A DNA stretch of 64,000 nucleotides from Enterobacter cancerogenus (GCA_000773965.1 JRUP01000031.1:29401-93400); one strand, 5' to 3'. Numbered from the stretch's first letter, positions 18,798 through 28,696 are shown. Made by a program: numbers and translations. The notes: generated by a model not told the origin, from the letters alone.

Positions 18798-19038
18798 CCG
18801 GGGTATCGCGCAAATCAACAAAAGTCGTAAGGATAAACATCGCCTACGTCAGCGCGGAACGGTGTGGTTTGGGTTTCCATTTCACTCAGCCTCAGTCAAC
18901 AATCAGAGGAATAAGCGGATGACCATTGCGGGTATTCTACAGATTTGCGGGGAAAAGTTAAAAAACCGTAGCTATTATTTTTATAGGAAATTCCTTTGTC
19001 CCAATGTGAGCTAGCGCTCACATTGGGGAGGCGAGGCA
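18798..19038. other. fldA-fur intergenic remainder
   Basis: Together with the fur leader this forms a gap of about 355 bases. I see no gene in it. A palindrome AATGTGAGC-TAGC-GCTCACATT at 19004-19025, just after the fldA stop on the minus strand, could act as the 3' end of fldA; no T-run follows. Confidence 0.45.
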
Positions 19039-19569
19039 TCAGGCTTCGATGATCTCTTTTAACTGCAGCTCATCAAAAATCTGTTTCACCCAGGCATCAA
19101 CACGTTCGTTGGTCAGCTCAGGTTGACGGTCTTCGTCAATCGCCAGGCCGAGGAAGTGTTTGTCATCTGCCAGACCTTTTGAGGCTTCAAAATGATAGCC
19201 CTCAGTCGGCCAGTGGCCCACAATCACCGCGCCGTTTGGCTCAATGATGTCGCGAATCGTGCCCATCGCATCACAGAAATATTCTGCATAGTCTTCCTGG
19301 TCGCCACAACCAAACAGTGCCACCAGTTTGCCATTAAAGTCGATCTCTTCCAGTGTAGGGAAGAAGTCATCCCAGTCACACTGTGCTTCGCCGTAATACC
19401 AGGTAGGAATGCCCAGCAGCAGGATGTCGAACGCTGCGAGATCTTCTTTGGTGCTCTTAGCAATGTCATGCACTTCGGCGACATCTTTACCCAGTTGTTT
19501 CTGGATCATTTTTGCAATGTTTTCAGTGTTGCCGGTATCGCTGCCGAAGAAAATGCCTACGATTGCCAT
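19039..19569 (-). CDS. fldA: Flavodoxin 1
   Basis: FMN electron carrier for IspG/IspH, MetH, BioB and ribonucleotide-reductase activation. 176 residues, exactly E. coli length. FMN phosphate loop FFGSDTGNTENIA at the N-terminus, the isoalloxazine loops PTWYYGEAQCDWDDF and GCGDQEDYAEYFCDAMG. AAGAGGTTAC precedes the ATG. In E. coli it is upstream of fur and partly cotranscribed. Confidence 0.97.
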   Translation of the reverse strand: MAIVGIFFGSDTGNTENIAKMIQKQLGKDVAEVHDIAKSTKEDLAAFDILLLGIPTWYYGEAQCDWDDFFPTLEEIDFNGKLVALFGCGDQEDYAEYFCDAMGTIRDIIEPNGAVIVGHWPTEGYHFEASKGLADDKHFLGLAIDEDRQPELTNERVDAWVKQIFDELQLKEIIEA

Positions 19570-19704
19570 GGGTTAAGTAACCTCTTAAAGCCTGATTGTG
19601 AAAGTAAGTCAATTGACTGCACATGTTAGCGAATGATAGCAGACCGTTGAAAAGGGCGGAACGAGTAAAGCCTGAACTTTGTGTTCCTGCGTGCGGTCAG
19701 CGCG

Positions 19705-19980
19705 CTAAGACAGTTTGAGTTGCGCCAGCAGCATTTGTTCAATCAACTCGCTGCGGCTGATATTTTGTTGCTCGGCCAGCGTGTTCAGGGCGTCTACCGC
19801 CTCGCTGGACATTTTCAGCTCAACACGACGCAGCCCTCGCACTTTATCGCGCTTGAGCTGGTTACGTTTGTTGATACGCAACTGTTCGTCACGTGTCAGC
19901 AGGCTGGTTTTGGGTCGACCAGGGCGCCGCTCGTCTGCAAAAAGATCAAGCGTGGTACGGTCTGTCTGTTCTTTTGCCAT
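19705..19980 (-). CDS. ybfE: YbfE, small LexA-regulon-type protein
   Basis: 91 residues, close to the 97 of E. coli YbfE. Basic N-terminal half (PGRPKTSLLTRDEQLRINKRNQLKRDKVRG) followed by RRVELKMSSEAVDALNTLAEQQNISRSELIEQML, which looks like a ribbon-helix-helix DNA-binding fold. In E. coli it is listed in the SOS regulon; I could not find a clear LexA box (CTGT-N8-ACAG) directly upstream here. Function unknown. Confidence 0.9.
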   Translation of the reverse strand: MAKEQTDRTTLDLFADERRPGRPKTSLLTRDEQLRINKRNQLKRDKVRGLRRVELKMSSEAVDALNTLAEQQNISRSELIEQMLLAQLKLS

Positions 19981-20148
19981 GATTTGTGAAACTGAGTGGG
20001 CGCGAACGGCGGAAAGGCGCTGCGCGATTTATACATTATCGGCCCGACCGCGGCGAAAAAATCATCCGCGGCAAATTTTTAGCGCGACATCATACTCCAG
20101 CGCCATCCGCGACGCCAACCCTAAACCGCATACGGCAAGCTTTTGCTT

Positions 20149-20913
20149 TTACAGGTTAAAAAAGCGACGAACTGCGCGCAAAACCGCATCAGGTTTTTCG
20201 GCATGTACCCAATGACCGGCCCCGCTAATCACGTGTGCGTGTGCCTGCGGGAACTGACGCAGCAGTGCATCGCGGTGCTGATTGTCGAGGTAAGGAGAAT
20301 CGCCACCGCGAATAAACAATGCGGGATGTGGCCAGGCGGGAACTTCTTCCCAGCCAGAAATCGTGGTGTAGTTGTCCCACAACACCGGCACGTTAAAGCG
20401 CCATTCGCCCTCGACAAAGGACTTGAGGATAAACTGAATCACCCCCTCTTCAGCGACATGCTGGCGCATCACCTCGGCCGCTTCGCTACGACGAGACACG
20501 CCCGCCGCTGTCACGGCGCGGATACCGGCGAAGATTTCATCGTGGCGGCGGGTTTGGTAATCCACGGGCGCGATATCGATCAGCACCATCTTCTCAATAC
20601 GCTCGGGGGCCACAGCGCTCAGTGCCATGGCGATCTTACCGCCCATCGAGTGGCCTATTACGCCAGCGCGTTCAATCTGGTGTGCATCCAGCGTCTCCAC
20701 GATATCTTGCGCCATGGCGTGATAATTCATCACCTCACTGCGCTCAGATAAACCATGGTTGCGTACGTCCACTTGCAACGTGGGGCGAGCATCTCTTACG
20801 CCGCGTGCCAGCACGCCAAGGTTATCCAGGCTGCCAAACAGGCCATGAATTAACAGAATAGGGGGGGCTTCAGGGGGAGATTGTTCAGTTTGCAGACGGG
20901 CGTTCAAAATCAT
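20149..20913 (-). CDS. ybfF: YbfF, alpha/beta hydrolase esterase
   Basis: Short-chain acyl thioesterase/esterase with activity on palmitoyl-CoA and malonyl-CoA reported for the E. coli enzyme. 254 residues. Oxyanion region HGLFGSLDNLG, nucleophile elbow GHSMGG, and catalytic His in GAGHWVHAEKP. Cytosolic, no signal peptide. Divergent from seqA. Confidence 0.93.
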   Translation of the reverse strand: MILNARLQTEQSPPEAPPILLIHGLFGSLDNLGVLARGVRDARPTLQVDVRNHGLSERSEVMNYHAMAQDIVETLDAHQIERAGVIGHSMGGKIAMALSAVAPERIEKMVLIDIAPVDYQTRRHDEIFAGIRAVTAAGVSRRSEAAEVMRQHVAEEGVIQFILKSFVEGEWRFNVPVLWDNYTTISGWEEVPAWPHPALFIRGGDSPYLDNQHRDALLRQFPQAHAHVISGAGHWVHAEKPDAVLRAVRRFFNL

Positions 20914-21161
20914 GGCTAAAGTTCTTACGGTTGTGACCTTGGCTTAGGGTATCATGGATTCACCTGTCCAGGAGCCAGCCGGCCAGGCATTAGGGCATAT
21001 TCCGACTTTTGCCCTGAAACAACGCCAGCGCTATCGGCTGCCACGGATTTAACTTTATAATCCTTATGTTAGAGCCCGCTCACGTTTTGCACAGCTCGAT
21101 TTTGCTAAGGCCGTTGCAATAATGCGTGGTTCTGTCATTTGCCAGAATTGTACGGAATAAG

Positions 21162-21707
21162 ATGAAAACGATTGAAGTTGACGAAGAACTCTACCGTTAT
21201 ATTGCCAGCCACACGCAGCACATTGGTGAAAGCGCCTCTGATATTTTGCGCCGCATGCTGAAATTCACCGCGGGCCAGACCGCACCGGCTGCATCTGTCG
21301 TTGCGGCTTCGGCTTCGGTGAAGGAAGCGCAGCCAGTGCGCAGCGAAGCGCGTCCTCAGGATCGCGTACGCGCCGTGCGTGAACTGCTGCTCTCCGATGA
21401 GTATGCCGAGCAGAATAAGGCGGTTAATCGCTTTATGCTGGTACTGTCAACGCTCTATCGTCTTGATCCAGCAGCATTTGCTGAAGCCACTGCCTCGCTG
21501 CAGGGCCGCACTCGCGTCTATTTTGCGGGTGACGAGCACACACTGCTGCAAAATGGCACCCATACTAAGCCGAAGCACGTTCCCGGCACACCGTACTGGG
21601 TGATCACCAATACCAATACAGGCCGCAAATGCAGCATGGTGGAACACATCATGCTGGCTATGCAGTTCCCACAGGAACTGACAGAGAAAGTTCGCGGCAC
21701 CATTTAA
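21162..21707 (+). CDS. seqA: SeqA, replication initiation negative regulator
   Basis: Binds hemimethylated GATC sites and sequesters oriC and new DNA. 181 residues, same as E. coli. N-terminal oligomerisation domain [33 protein letters not shown], Ala-rich linker, C-terminal DNA-binding domain with [22 protein letters not shown]. The longer frame from 21126 is less likely; MKTIEVDEE after GGAATAAG is the conserved start. pgm follows 25 bases later. Confidence 0.96.
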   Translation: MKTIEVDEELYRYIASHTQHIGESASDILRRMLKFTAGQTAPAASVVAASASVKEAQPVRSEARPQDRVRAVRELLLSDEYAEQNKAVNRFMLVLSTLYRLDPAAFAEATASLQGRTRVYFAGDEHTLLQNGTHTKPKHVPGTPYWVITNTNTGRKCSMVEHIMLAMQFPQELTEKVRGTI

Positions 21708-21732
21708 ACTGAAGCGTCAGGGAGAAGCGCCA

Positions 21733-23373
21733 ATGGCCAATCACCCCCGTGCCGGGCAGCCTGCCCAGCAGAGCGATTTGATTAACGTTGCACAATTAAC
21801 CTCGCAGTATTATGTCCTGAAGCCAGATGCGGCGAACCCGGACCATGCGGTGAAATTTGGCACTTCTGGCCACCGCGGCAGCGCGGGACGCCAAAGCTTC
21901 AATGAAGTGCACATTCTGGCGATTGCGCAAGCCATCGCAGAAGAGCGCAAAAAGAATGGCATCACCGGTCCGTGCTACGTGGGTAAAGATACTCACGCAC
22001 TGTCTGAGCCGGCGATTCTGTCGGTGCTGGAAGTGCTGGCGGCGAACGGTGTGGATGTGATCGTGCAGCAGGATAATGGCTACACGCCAACGCCAGCGAT
22101 CTCCAATGCCATTCTGGAACACAACAAACGTGGTGGTGCGCAGGCGGACGGTATCGTCATTACGCCTTCGCACAACCCGCCAGAAGACGGTGGCATCAAG
22201 TACAACCCACCCAACGGTGGCCCGGCTGATACCAACGTCACCAAAGTGGTGGAAGATCGCGCTAACCAGCTGATCAAAGGCGAATTGAAAGACGTGAAAC
22301 GTCTGCCGCTGGATCAGGCCTGGGCAAGCGGCCATATCGTTGAGCAGGATCTGATTCAGCCTTATGTGGAAGGTCTGGCTGAGGTCATTGACTTCCCGGC
22401 AATCCAGAAAGCGGGCCTGAAAATCGGTGTCGATCCACTCGGTGGTTCAGGTATCGCGTACTGGCAGCGCATCGCTGAGCACTACAAGCTGGATCTGACC
22501 ATCGTTAATGATGCAGTCGATCAGACTTTCCGCTTCATGCATCTGGATAAAGATGGCGTGGTGCGTATGGACTGTTCGTCTGAGTGCGCGATGGCCGGTC
22601 TGCTGGCGTACAAAGATAAGTTCGATCTGGCGTTTGGTAACGACCCGGATTACGACCGTCATGGCATCGTCACGCCTGCTGGCCTGATGAACCCGAACCA
22701 TTATCTGGCGGTAGCGATCAACTACCTGTTCCAGCATCGCCCGCAGTGGGGCAAAGATGTGGCTGTGGGTAAAACCCTGGTCTCCAGCGCAATGATTGAC
22801 CGTGTGGTCAATGACATCGGTCGCAAGCTGGTTGAAGTGCCAGTCGGCTTCAAATGGTTTGTAGATGGTCTGTTTGATGGCAGTTTCGGTTTCGGCGGCG
22901 AAGAGAGCGCGGGTGCTTCCTTCCTGCGCTTCGATGGTTCCGCCTGGTCAACCGATAAAGACGGTATCATCCTGTGCCTGCTGGCAGCCGAAATCACTGC
23001 GGTGACCGGCAAGAACCCGCAGCAGCACTATGACGAACTGGCAGCACGCTTCGGCGCGCCAAGCTATAACCGTCTGCAGGCGCCGGCGACCTCAGCGCAA
23101 AAAGCGGCACTGTCTAAGCTGTCACCGGAAATGGTGAGTGCTGACACGCTGGCGGGCGATCCGATTACTGCACGTCTGACCGCAGCACCGGGCAACGGCG
23201 CGTCAATCGGTGGTCTGAAAGTGATGACCGAAAACGGTTGGTTTGCTGCGCGTCCGTCAGGCACGGAAGACGCTTACAAAATCTACTGTGAAAGCTTCCT
23301 TGGCGCTGAGCATCGCCAGCAGATCGAGAAAGAAGCCGTAGAGATTGTCAGCGAAGTGCTGAAAAACGCGTAA
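21733..23373 (+). CDS. pgm: Phosphoglucomutase
   Basis: Interconverts glucose-1-P and glucose-6-P. 546 residues, E. coli length. Phosphoserine loop [11 protein letters not shown] near residue 146, Mg loop [10 protein letters not shown], sugar-binding [10 protein letters not shown], and C-terminal phosphate-binding [18 protein letters not shown] precedes the ATG. Probably read through from seqA, ending at a strong hairpin. Confidence 0.97.
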   Translation: MANHPRAGQPAQQSDLINVAQLTSQYYVLKPDAANPDHAVKFGTSGHRGSAGRQSFNEVHILAIAQAIAEERKKNGITGPCYVGKDTHALSEPAILSVLEVLAANGVDVIVQQDNGYTPTPAISNAILEHNKRGGAQADGIVITPSHNPPEDGGIKYNPPNGGPADTNVTKVVEDRANQLIKGELKDVKRLPLDQAWASGHIVEQDLIQPYVEGLAEVIDFPAIQKAGLKIGVDPLGGSGIAYWQRIAEHYKLDLTIVNDAVDQTFRFMHLDKDGVVRMDCSSECAMAGLLAYKDKFDLAFGNDPDYDRHGIVTPAGLMNPNHYLAVAINYLFQHRPQWGKDVAVGKTLVSSAMIDRVVNDIGRKLVEVPVGFKWFVDGLFDGSFGFGGEESAGASFLRFDGSAWSTDKDGIILCLLAAEITAVTGKNPQQHYDELAARFGAPSYNRLQAPATSAQKAALSKLSPEMVSADTLAGDPITARLTAAPGNGASIGGLKVMTENGWFAARPSGTEDAYKIYCESFLGAEHRQQIEKEAVEIVSEVLKNA

Positions 23374-23421
23374 TTAAACGTCGAGGCGCGCTATGAGCGC
23401 CTTTTCACGCGTTTTCTATGG

Positions 23422-23454
23422 AACGACCCATGTGACAACATGGGTCGTTTTTTT
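23422..23454 (+). terminator. Terminator of pgm
   Basis: AACGACCCATGT, GACA loop, ACATGGGTCGTT and a T-run; 12-bp perfect stem. The T-run overlaps the stop codon of the convergent kdpE. Confidence 0.9.
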
Positions 23455-24127
23455 ATGGCATAAACCGATAGCCGATACCGGTTTCGGTCAGCAGATGGCT
23501 GGGTTGGGTGGGATTGCTTTCCAGCTTCTGGCGCAGGTGTCCCATATAAATGCGCAGATAGTGGCTGTGCTCCACCGCATTCGGCCCCCACACCTGATTC
23601 AGCAACTGACGCTGCGTCAGCACTTTTCCGGCATTGTTCAGCAACAAACTCAGCAGGCGAAACTCGGTAGGTGTCAGGTGAATTTCCTGTTCATTACGCA
23701 GCACGCGGCGCGCAGCCAGATCGACACTCACTTCACCAAATTTCACGATCGGCTCAGGCTGGCTGCTTTGATGGCGACGTAACGCCACGCGCACGCGGGC
23801 CAGCAGCTCGCCAATACCAAACGGCTTGGTCAGATAATCATCGGCACCGGCATCCAGTGCATCGATTTTGTCCTGCTCATCACTGCGCGCAGACAGCACA
23901 ATCACCGGCATGCTGCTCCACTGGCGCACTTCACGGATAAAGTCGTTGCCGTCGCCATCCGGCAGCCCAAGATCGAGGATCACTAAATCCGGCTTTCGTG
24001 TCGCTGCTTCAATCAACCCGCGCTGTAATTGCTCCGCTTCCACAATTTTCAGACCTTCGCTTTCCAGCGCCAGGCGCACGAAACGGCGAATCTCTTTTTC
24101 ATCTTCAACAATCAAGATGGTCGTCAC
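23453..24127 (-). CDS. kdpE: KdpE-type response regulator without adjacent kdpD or kdpFABC
   Basis: OmpR-family regulator, 224 residues (E. coli 225). Receiver domain with acidic pair VEDEKE, phospho-Asp in LVILDLGLPDGDG, and Lys in LTKPFGIGELLARVRVALRRH. The winged helix has LTPTEFRLLSLLLNNAGKVLTQRQLLNQVWG and YMGHLRQKLE, which identify KdpE. Start: GTG at 24127 with AGGAG five bases upstream; the frame extends to 24157. In E. coli kdpE follows kdpFABCD. Here the next gene upstream is ybfA, 245 bases away on the other strand, so the K+-ATPase and sensor are missing from this site. It looks intact, so it may answer to a partner elsewhere. Confidence 0.93.
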   Translation of the reverse strand: MTTILIVEDEKEIRRFVRLALESEGLKIVEAEQLQRGLIEAATRKPDLVILDLGLPDGDGNDFIREVRQWSSMPVIVLSARSDEQDKIDALDAGADDYLTKPFGIGELLARVRVALRRHQSSQPEPIVKFGEVSVDLAARRVLRNEQEIHLTPTEFRLLSLLLNNAGKVLTQRQLLNQVWGPNAVEHSHYLRIYMGHLRQKLESNPTQPSHLLTETGIGYRFMP

Positions 24128-24372
24128 GCTGACTCCTGCCACAGGTAAAGTTAACACGGCACTTTACCAAGAATTGGTCACCGCGTCCGTCATGATGTTT
24201 GTAACCTCGCGAGATCCCTATGTTTACAATTATGTAACTTACTTTCAGCTTAAGCCGAAAAGCACAAAAAAAGACCAAAATTAGTGGTCGGATGAGTAGT
24301 AAAATTACACAACCAGGCGTAATATCTGAGGCAGATCACATTTCAACGCAAAAATTACCCCAGGAGGCAATC

Positions 24373-24573
24373 ATGTATCAGGCATATCCACTTTATAAAA
24401 TCGTGTTGCGCCGTGTGCTGGCGGTATTGGTTGGCATACTTGCCTTGCCCGTCATGCTGTTCCGCCAGGATCGTGCCCGTTTCTATAGCTATCTGCACCG
24501 CGTCTGGTGTAAGACCAGCACCAAACCCGTCTGGCTGGCGCAGACCGAAGCAGTAGGCAGCATTCACTGGTAA
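24373..24573 (+). CDS. ybfA: YbfA, small membrane protein
   Basis: 66 residues, start [20 protein letters not shown] after CAGGAGG. One hydrophobic segment at about residues 12-29, then the conserved [20 protein letters not shown] stretch shared with E. coli YbfA. Function unknown. In E. coli it lies next to kdpF; here it still marks that position although kdpFABCD are gone. Confidence 0.88.
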   Translation: MYQAYPLYKIVLRRVLAVLVGILALPVMLFRQDRARFYSYLHRVWCKTSTKPVWLAQTEAVGSIHW

Positions 24574-24594
24574 GTGCTCTCTCGACTCTCTAAG

Positions 24595-24630
24595 AACCCG
24601 GCAGCTTCAATCAAGCGCCGGGTTTTTTTA
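24595..24630 (+). terminator. Terminator of ybfA
   Basis: AACCCGGC, 14-base loop, GCCGGGTT and a T-run. Confidence 0.85.
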
Positions 24631-24726
24631 TTCTAAACTTTGTCTGTATTCCCCGGTTACCCGCTGTTATCCCTCGCCGTTTCAGCTACACTTAAACCTC
24701 TACAAGAATTTGGAGGTTGTACAAGT

Positions 24727-25683
24727 ATGAGCGAAAAAATTCCTGTCGGTATCAGCGCTTGCCTGCTCGGGGATAAGGTCCGTTTTGACGGTGGCCACAA
24801 GCGTTTCGCTTTTGCAACCGAAGAACTGACCCCCTTCATCCGTTTTGAACCGGTGTGTCCGGAAATGGCGATTGGATTGCCCACACCGCGCCCGGCTCTG
24901 CGTCTGGTCAAAGAGTCGGATGATCAAATCCATCTTTGTTTCAGTAAAGATGGCGGGCAAGAGGTGACCGATGAGATGGAGCGCTGGTCGGCCGATCGCG
25001 TGAAATCCCTGCATCACCTTTGCGGCTATATTCTCTGCGCAAAATCACCCAGCTGCGGTCTTGAGCGCGTGCGCGTCTATCAGCCCGATACCAATGACAA
25101 TCGCAAAGCGGGCACCGGCGTATTCACTGCCTTTCTGCAAAAAGAGATGCCATGGCTGCCTTTAGAAGAAGATGGCCGTTTGCATGATGATGCTATCCGC
25201 GAAAACTTTATGGGCCGCGTGTATGCGCTGCATGAGTTCAATGAGATGTGGCGCAGTGGTTTAACCCGCCACAAGCTGATCGCCTTCCACAGCCGATACA
25301 AATTGTTGCTGCTGTCGCATGCGCAGGATGAGTATCGCGAGATGGGACGCTTTGTGGCCGCGATGGAGCAGTGGGATTCGTTGGATGATTACGCCTATGA
25401 ATACCGGATTCGCCTGATGCATTTAATGTCACATCAAGCTTCGCGTCGTAATCACACCAATGTGTTGATGCATGTGCAGGGCTATTTCCGCCCGCAGTTG
25501 TCGTCACCGCAGCGTCAGGAACTGGCACAGCTAATCGATCGTTATCGCACTGGCGTCCAGCCACTGTTGGTTCCCATCACCATGCTGAAACATTACATGG
25601 CGGAGTACCCGCATCCGTGGCTGGCGCAGCAGCGTTACTTTGATCCCTACCCGGAAGCGCTGCGTCTGCGCTACGGACAATAA
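24727..25683 (+). CDS. DUF523-DUF1722 protein, probable tRNA 4-thiouridine desulfidase (RudS/YbgA type)
   Basis: 318 residues in two domains. Residues 1-150 are DUF523 (TudS), with three conserved cysteines: C12 in ISACLLGDKVRFDGG, C44 in FEPVCPEMAIG and C110 in KSPSCG. In TudS proteins such cysteines hold an Fe-S cluster that removes sulfur from thiouracil. Residues 180-310 are DUF1722, the only domain in E. coli YbgA. DUF523-DUF1722 fusions have been described as tRNA s4U desulfidases (RudS). Start MSEKIPVG at 24727 with TTGGAGG upstream. It is 12 bases before phrB. Domain call is firm, substrate is by family. Confidence 0.88.
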   Translation: MSEKIPVGISACLLGDKVRFDGGHKRFAFATEELTPFIRFEPVCPEMAIGLPTPRPALRLVKESDDQIHLCFSKDGGQEVTDEMERWSADRVKSLHHLCGYILCAKSPSCGLERVRVYQPDTNDNRKAGTGVFTAFLQKEMPWLPLEEDGRLHDDAIRENFMGRVYALHEFNEMWRSGLTRHKLIAFHSRYKLLLLSHAQDEYREMGRFVAAMEQWDSLDDYAYEYRIRLMHLMSHQASRRNHTNVLMHVQGYFRPQLSSPQRQELAQLIDRYRTGVQPLLVPITMLKHYMAEYPHPWLAQQRYFDPYPEALRLRYGQ

Positions 25684-25695
25684 TCCCGGAGCATT

Positions 25696-27123
25696 ATGAC
25701 CACCCACTTAGTCTGGTTGCGTAACGATCTGCGCATCAATGACAACACTGCGCTGGCTGCTGCCTGTCGCGACAGCCATGCCAGGGTGCTGGCGCTGTTT
25801 ATTGCCACGCCCAAACAGTGGCAGCAACATCATATGGCACCGAGGCAGGCGGCTTTTATTCATCAGAATCTGTGTGCGTTGCAAGATTCACTGGCCGAGC
25901 GCGGTATTCCGTTGCATTACCATCAGTGCGATGACTTTGCTGCTTCTGTGGATTACCTGAGTGCGTTTTGCGACCAGCATCAGGTGGATGAGCTCTATTA
26001 CAACTATCAGTACGAGATTAATGAGCGCGAACGTGATGCGACCGCCGAAAAGCGTCTCGATGCTCAGGGCGTGATTTGCCAGGGCTTCGATGACAGCCTG
26101 TTATTGCCGCCTGGCAGCGTGCAGACCGGTAATCACACCATGTTCAAAGTCTTCACGCCGTTCAGCCGCGCCTTTGTCCGTCGACTGCATCAGGGGTTAC
26201 CGGAGTGTCATCATGCACCGAAAGCGCGCCGTGATGCGCCGATCAGTGCGGGTCAGAAAATCCCTGCTTTTGATTATCCGCAGGAAGATTTCGATGCATC
26301 GCTGTTTCCCGCTGGGGAAGAGGCAGCGCTGAAGCAATTGCGCCATTTCGGCAAACAATCGGTGCAGCACTATCCCGACGTGCGCGATTTACCGGCACTA
26401 GATGGTACTAGCCGCTTATCGCCTTATCTGGCGATTGGGGTGCTGTCTCCGCGCCAATGTTTGCATCGTATTCTGAAAGAACACCCAGATGCACTGAACG
26501 AGGGTAAAGCCTTTATCTGGCTGAATGAACTGATCTGGCGCGAGTTTTACCGTCATCTGATGGTGGCCTTTCCGGCGTTGTGTAAGCACCAGCCGTTTGT
26601 GGAGTGGACGCATAACGTACAGTGGCAAAAAAACGATGCACATCTCACGGCCTGGCAGCAGGGCAAAACCGGTTATCCCATCGTCGATGCGGCAATGCGC
26701 CAACTCAACACACTGGGCTGGATGCACAATCGCCTGCGCATGATTGTTGCCAGCTTTCTGGTGAAAGATCTGTTGATCGACTGGCATGAAGGTGAGCGCT
26801 ACTTCATGCAGCAATTGATCGATGGCGATCTGGCGGCCAACAACGGCGGCTGGCAGTGGGCGGCTTCCACCGGCACCGATGCGGCACCTTATTTCCGTAT
26901 TTTTAATCCCACTACTCAGGGTGAACGCTTCGACGAAAAAGGCGAATTTATCCGCCAGTGGCTGCCAGAGCTGAAAGACGTGCCAGAGAGTGACATTCAT
27001 CAACCGCAGGTTTGGGCGAAGAAAAATAACAAGAAACTCGATTATCCCGCGCCAATCGTGGAACATAAGGACGCACGTAAAAAGACACTAGACGCCTTCG
27101 AGCGCGCGCGCAGCGCGGCCTGA
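25696..27123 (+). CDS. phrB: Deoxyribodipyrimidine photolyase (class I CPD)
   Basis: Blue-light repair of cyclobutane pyrimidine dimers with FAD and a folate antenna. 475 residues (E. coli 472). N-terminal Rossmann domain TTHLVWLRNDLRINDNTAL; FAD domain with TSRLSPYLAIGVLS, WLNELIWREFYRHL, MHNRLRMIVASFLVKDLLIDW and DGDLAANNGGWQWAASTGTDAAPYF, which contain the Trp electron-transfer positions. Twelve bases after the RudS-like gene, so the two are very likely cotranscribed. Confidence 0.97.
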   Translation: MTTHLVWLRNDLRINDNTALAAACRDSHARVLALFIATPKQWQQHHMAPRQAAFIHQNLCALQDSLAERGIPLHYHQCDDFAASVDYLSAFCDQHQVDELYYNYQYEINERERDATAEKRLDAQGVICQGFDDSLLLPPGSVQTGNHTMFKVFTPFSRAFVRRLHQGLPECHHAPKARRDAPISAGQKIPAFDYPQEDFDASLFPAGEEAALKQLRHFGKQSVQHYPDVRDLPALDGTSRLSPYLAIGVLSPRQCLHRILKEHPDALNEGKAFIWLNELIWREFYRHLMVAFPALCKHQPFVEWTHNVQWQKNDAHLTAWQQGKTGYPIVDAAMRQLNTLGWMHNRLRMIVASFLVKDLLIDWHEGERYFMQQLIDGDLAANNGGWQWAASTGTDAAPYFRIFNPTTQGERFDEKGEFIRQWLPELKDVPESDIHQPQVWAKKNNKKLDYPAPIVEHKDARKKTLDAFERARSAA

Positions 27124-27145
27124 GGCGCTCAGGGAGCCGTACTAA

Positions 27146-27889
27146 ATGAATCATGTCGAGTTAGAACATATTGTTAATCAGCAGCTGAACACCAGCGCCT
27201 TCAGTGACTATGCACCCAATGGTTTGCAGGTAGAGGGTCGCGCGGAAGTGAAAACTGTCATCACGGGCGTGACCGCCTGTCAGGCGCTGCTGGATGAAGC
27301 GGTCAAGCGCAATGCTGACGCTGTTCTGGTCCATCACGGATATTTCTGGAAAAGCGAATCGCCGCTGATTAAAGGAATGAAACGCCAGCGTCTGCGCACG
27401 CTGCTGGTCAATGATATCAACCTTTATGGCTGGCACCTGCCGCTGGATGCACATCCACAGCTCGGCAACAATGCGCAGCTGGCAAAGTTATTTGATATTG
27501 AAGTGAAAGGGGAAATTCAGCCGCTGGTGCCGTGGGGCGAATTGACTGAACCGTTGAGCGGTGAAGCGTTGGCGGCGAAAATCGCCGAACGTTTAGGCCG
27601 AAAACCGTTGCACTGCGGTGATAATGCCCCGGCACTGATCAAACGTGTCGCCTGGTGTAGTGGCGGCGGACAGGGCTTTATCGATAGCGCGGCTGCTTTT
27701 GGTGTAGATGCGTTTATCACGGGCGAAGTTTCTGAGCAAACCATTCACAGCGCACGTGAACAAGGCCTGCACTTTTTCGCCGCCGGGCATCATGCCACCG
27801 AGCGCGCCGGTATCAAGGCGCTGGGCGAATGGCTGGCGCAGAGCTATGGCCTCGATGTAACCTTTATTGATATCGACAATCCTGCCTGA
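27146..27889 (+). CDS. ybgI: YbgI, NIF3-family metal-binding protein
   Basis: 247 residues, toroidal hexamer with a di-metal site in E. coli; annotated as a GTP cyclohydrolase 1 type 2 homologue, though the physiological role is not settled. Metal ligands are seen in LVHHGYFW, HLPLDAHPQLGNN and FAAGHHATERAG. Twenty-two bases after phrB. A 9-bp hairpin (27903-27928) lies after the stop but has no T-run. Confidence 0.93.
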   Translation: MNHVELEHIVNQQLNTSAFSDYAPNGLQVEGRAEVKTVITGVTACQALLDEAVKRNADAVLVHHGYFWKSESPLIKGMKRQRLRTLLVNDINLYGWHLPLDAHPQLGNNAQLAKLFDIEVKGEIQPLVPWGELTEPLSGEALAAKIAERLGRKPLHCGDNAPALIKRVAWCSGGGQGFIDSAAAFGVDAFITGEVSEQTIHSAREQGLHFFAAGHHATERAGIKALGEWLAQSYGLDVTFIDIDNPA

Positions 27890-27902
27890 TTTCTCTCTCT
27901 CC

Positions 27903-27964
27903 GCGTCCTTAGCCCACGTTAAGGACGCAAATCTGTTGACACATCTCTGTCACTTTCGCATAAC
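27903..27964 (+). promoter_or_regulatory. Hairpin after ybgI and candidate pxpBCA promoter
   Basis: GCGTCCTTA / TAAGGACGC hairpin at 27903-27928, then TTGACA (27936-27941), 17 bases, CATAAC (27959-27964). The -35 is perfect and the spacing ideal; the -10 matches four of six. This separates ybgI from the pxp genes. Confidence 0.6.
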
Positions 27965-28039
27965 TTATTGACTTTCATTATAAGCAAAGCGATTTGTGGA
28001 CATTTTTTGTCCGCGCCAATCATGACCGGGAGGTGGGTT

Positions 28040-28696
28040 TTGCAACGAGCACGTTGTTATCTACTGGGTGAGCGAGCGGTGGTACTGGAGCTGGAACCCC
28101 CCGTTTCACTCGCCAGCCAGCAGCGCATCTGGGGACTGTGCCAGCGCCTGCAGCACAATGAACAGGTTCAGGAAGTGATTCCGGGGATGAATAACCTGAC
28201 GCTGCTACTGCGCGATCCGCAATTGAATGCACTGGATGCCATCGAGCGTTTACAGCGCTGGTGGGAAGAGAGTGAAGAACAGATCCCTGAATCGCGTCGG
28301 GTAGAGATTCCGGTGGTGTACGGTGGCTCGGGTGGGCCTGATCTGCAGGTGGTGGCAGATGGCGCCAGCATGACGCCAAAGCAGGTCGTCGAGCTGCACA
28401 GCAGTGTTGATTACGTGGTCTATTTTATCGGCTTCCAGCCGGGTTTTCCCTATATGGGCGGATTGGATGAGCGTTTGCACACGCCGCGCCGTGCTGAACC
28501 GCGAGTTATCGTTCCCAGTGGATCAGTCGGCATCGGTGGCAGTCAGACGGGTATCTACCCATTGGCAGCACCTGGCGGTTGGCAGCTAATTGGCCATACG
28601 CCCGTCAGCCTGTTTGACCCCTTACAACACCCGCCGACACTGCTGCGCCCCGGTGACAGCGTGCGCTTTGTGCCGCAACAGGAGGGCGTATGTTAA
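28040..28696 (+). CDS. pxpB: 5-oxoprolinase subunit B
   Basis: Subunit of the ATP-dependent PxpABC 5-oxoprolinase, which turns 5-oxoproline into glutamate. 218 residues from the TTG at 28040 ([21 protein letters not shown]), same length as E. coli PxpB. GGGAGG sits seven bases upstream of this TTG and falls inside the alternative ATG start at 28022. Conserved region: [53 protein letters not shown]. Overlaps pxpC by seven bases. Confidence 0.93.
   Translation: MQRARCYLLGERAVVLELEPPVSLASQQRIWGLCQRLQHNEQVQEVIPGMNNLTLLLRDPQLNALDAIERLQRWWEESEEQIPESRRVEIPVVYGGSGGPDLQVVADGASMTPKQVVELHSSVDYVVYFIGFQPGFPYMGGLDERLHTPRRAEPRVIVPSGSVGIGGSQTGIYPLAAPGGWQLIGHTPVSLFDPLQHPPTLLRPGDSVRFVPQQEGVC

Noticed and set aside
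23380-23415. GAGGCGC/GCGCCTT hairpin after pgm as main terminator
   Set aside because: Short stem and poor T-run compared with the strong hairpin at 23422-23454.
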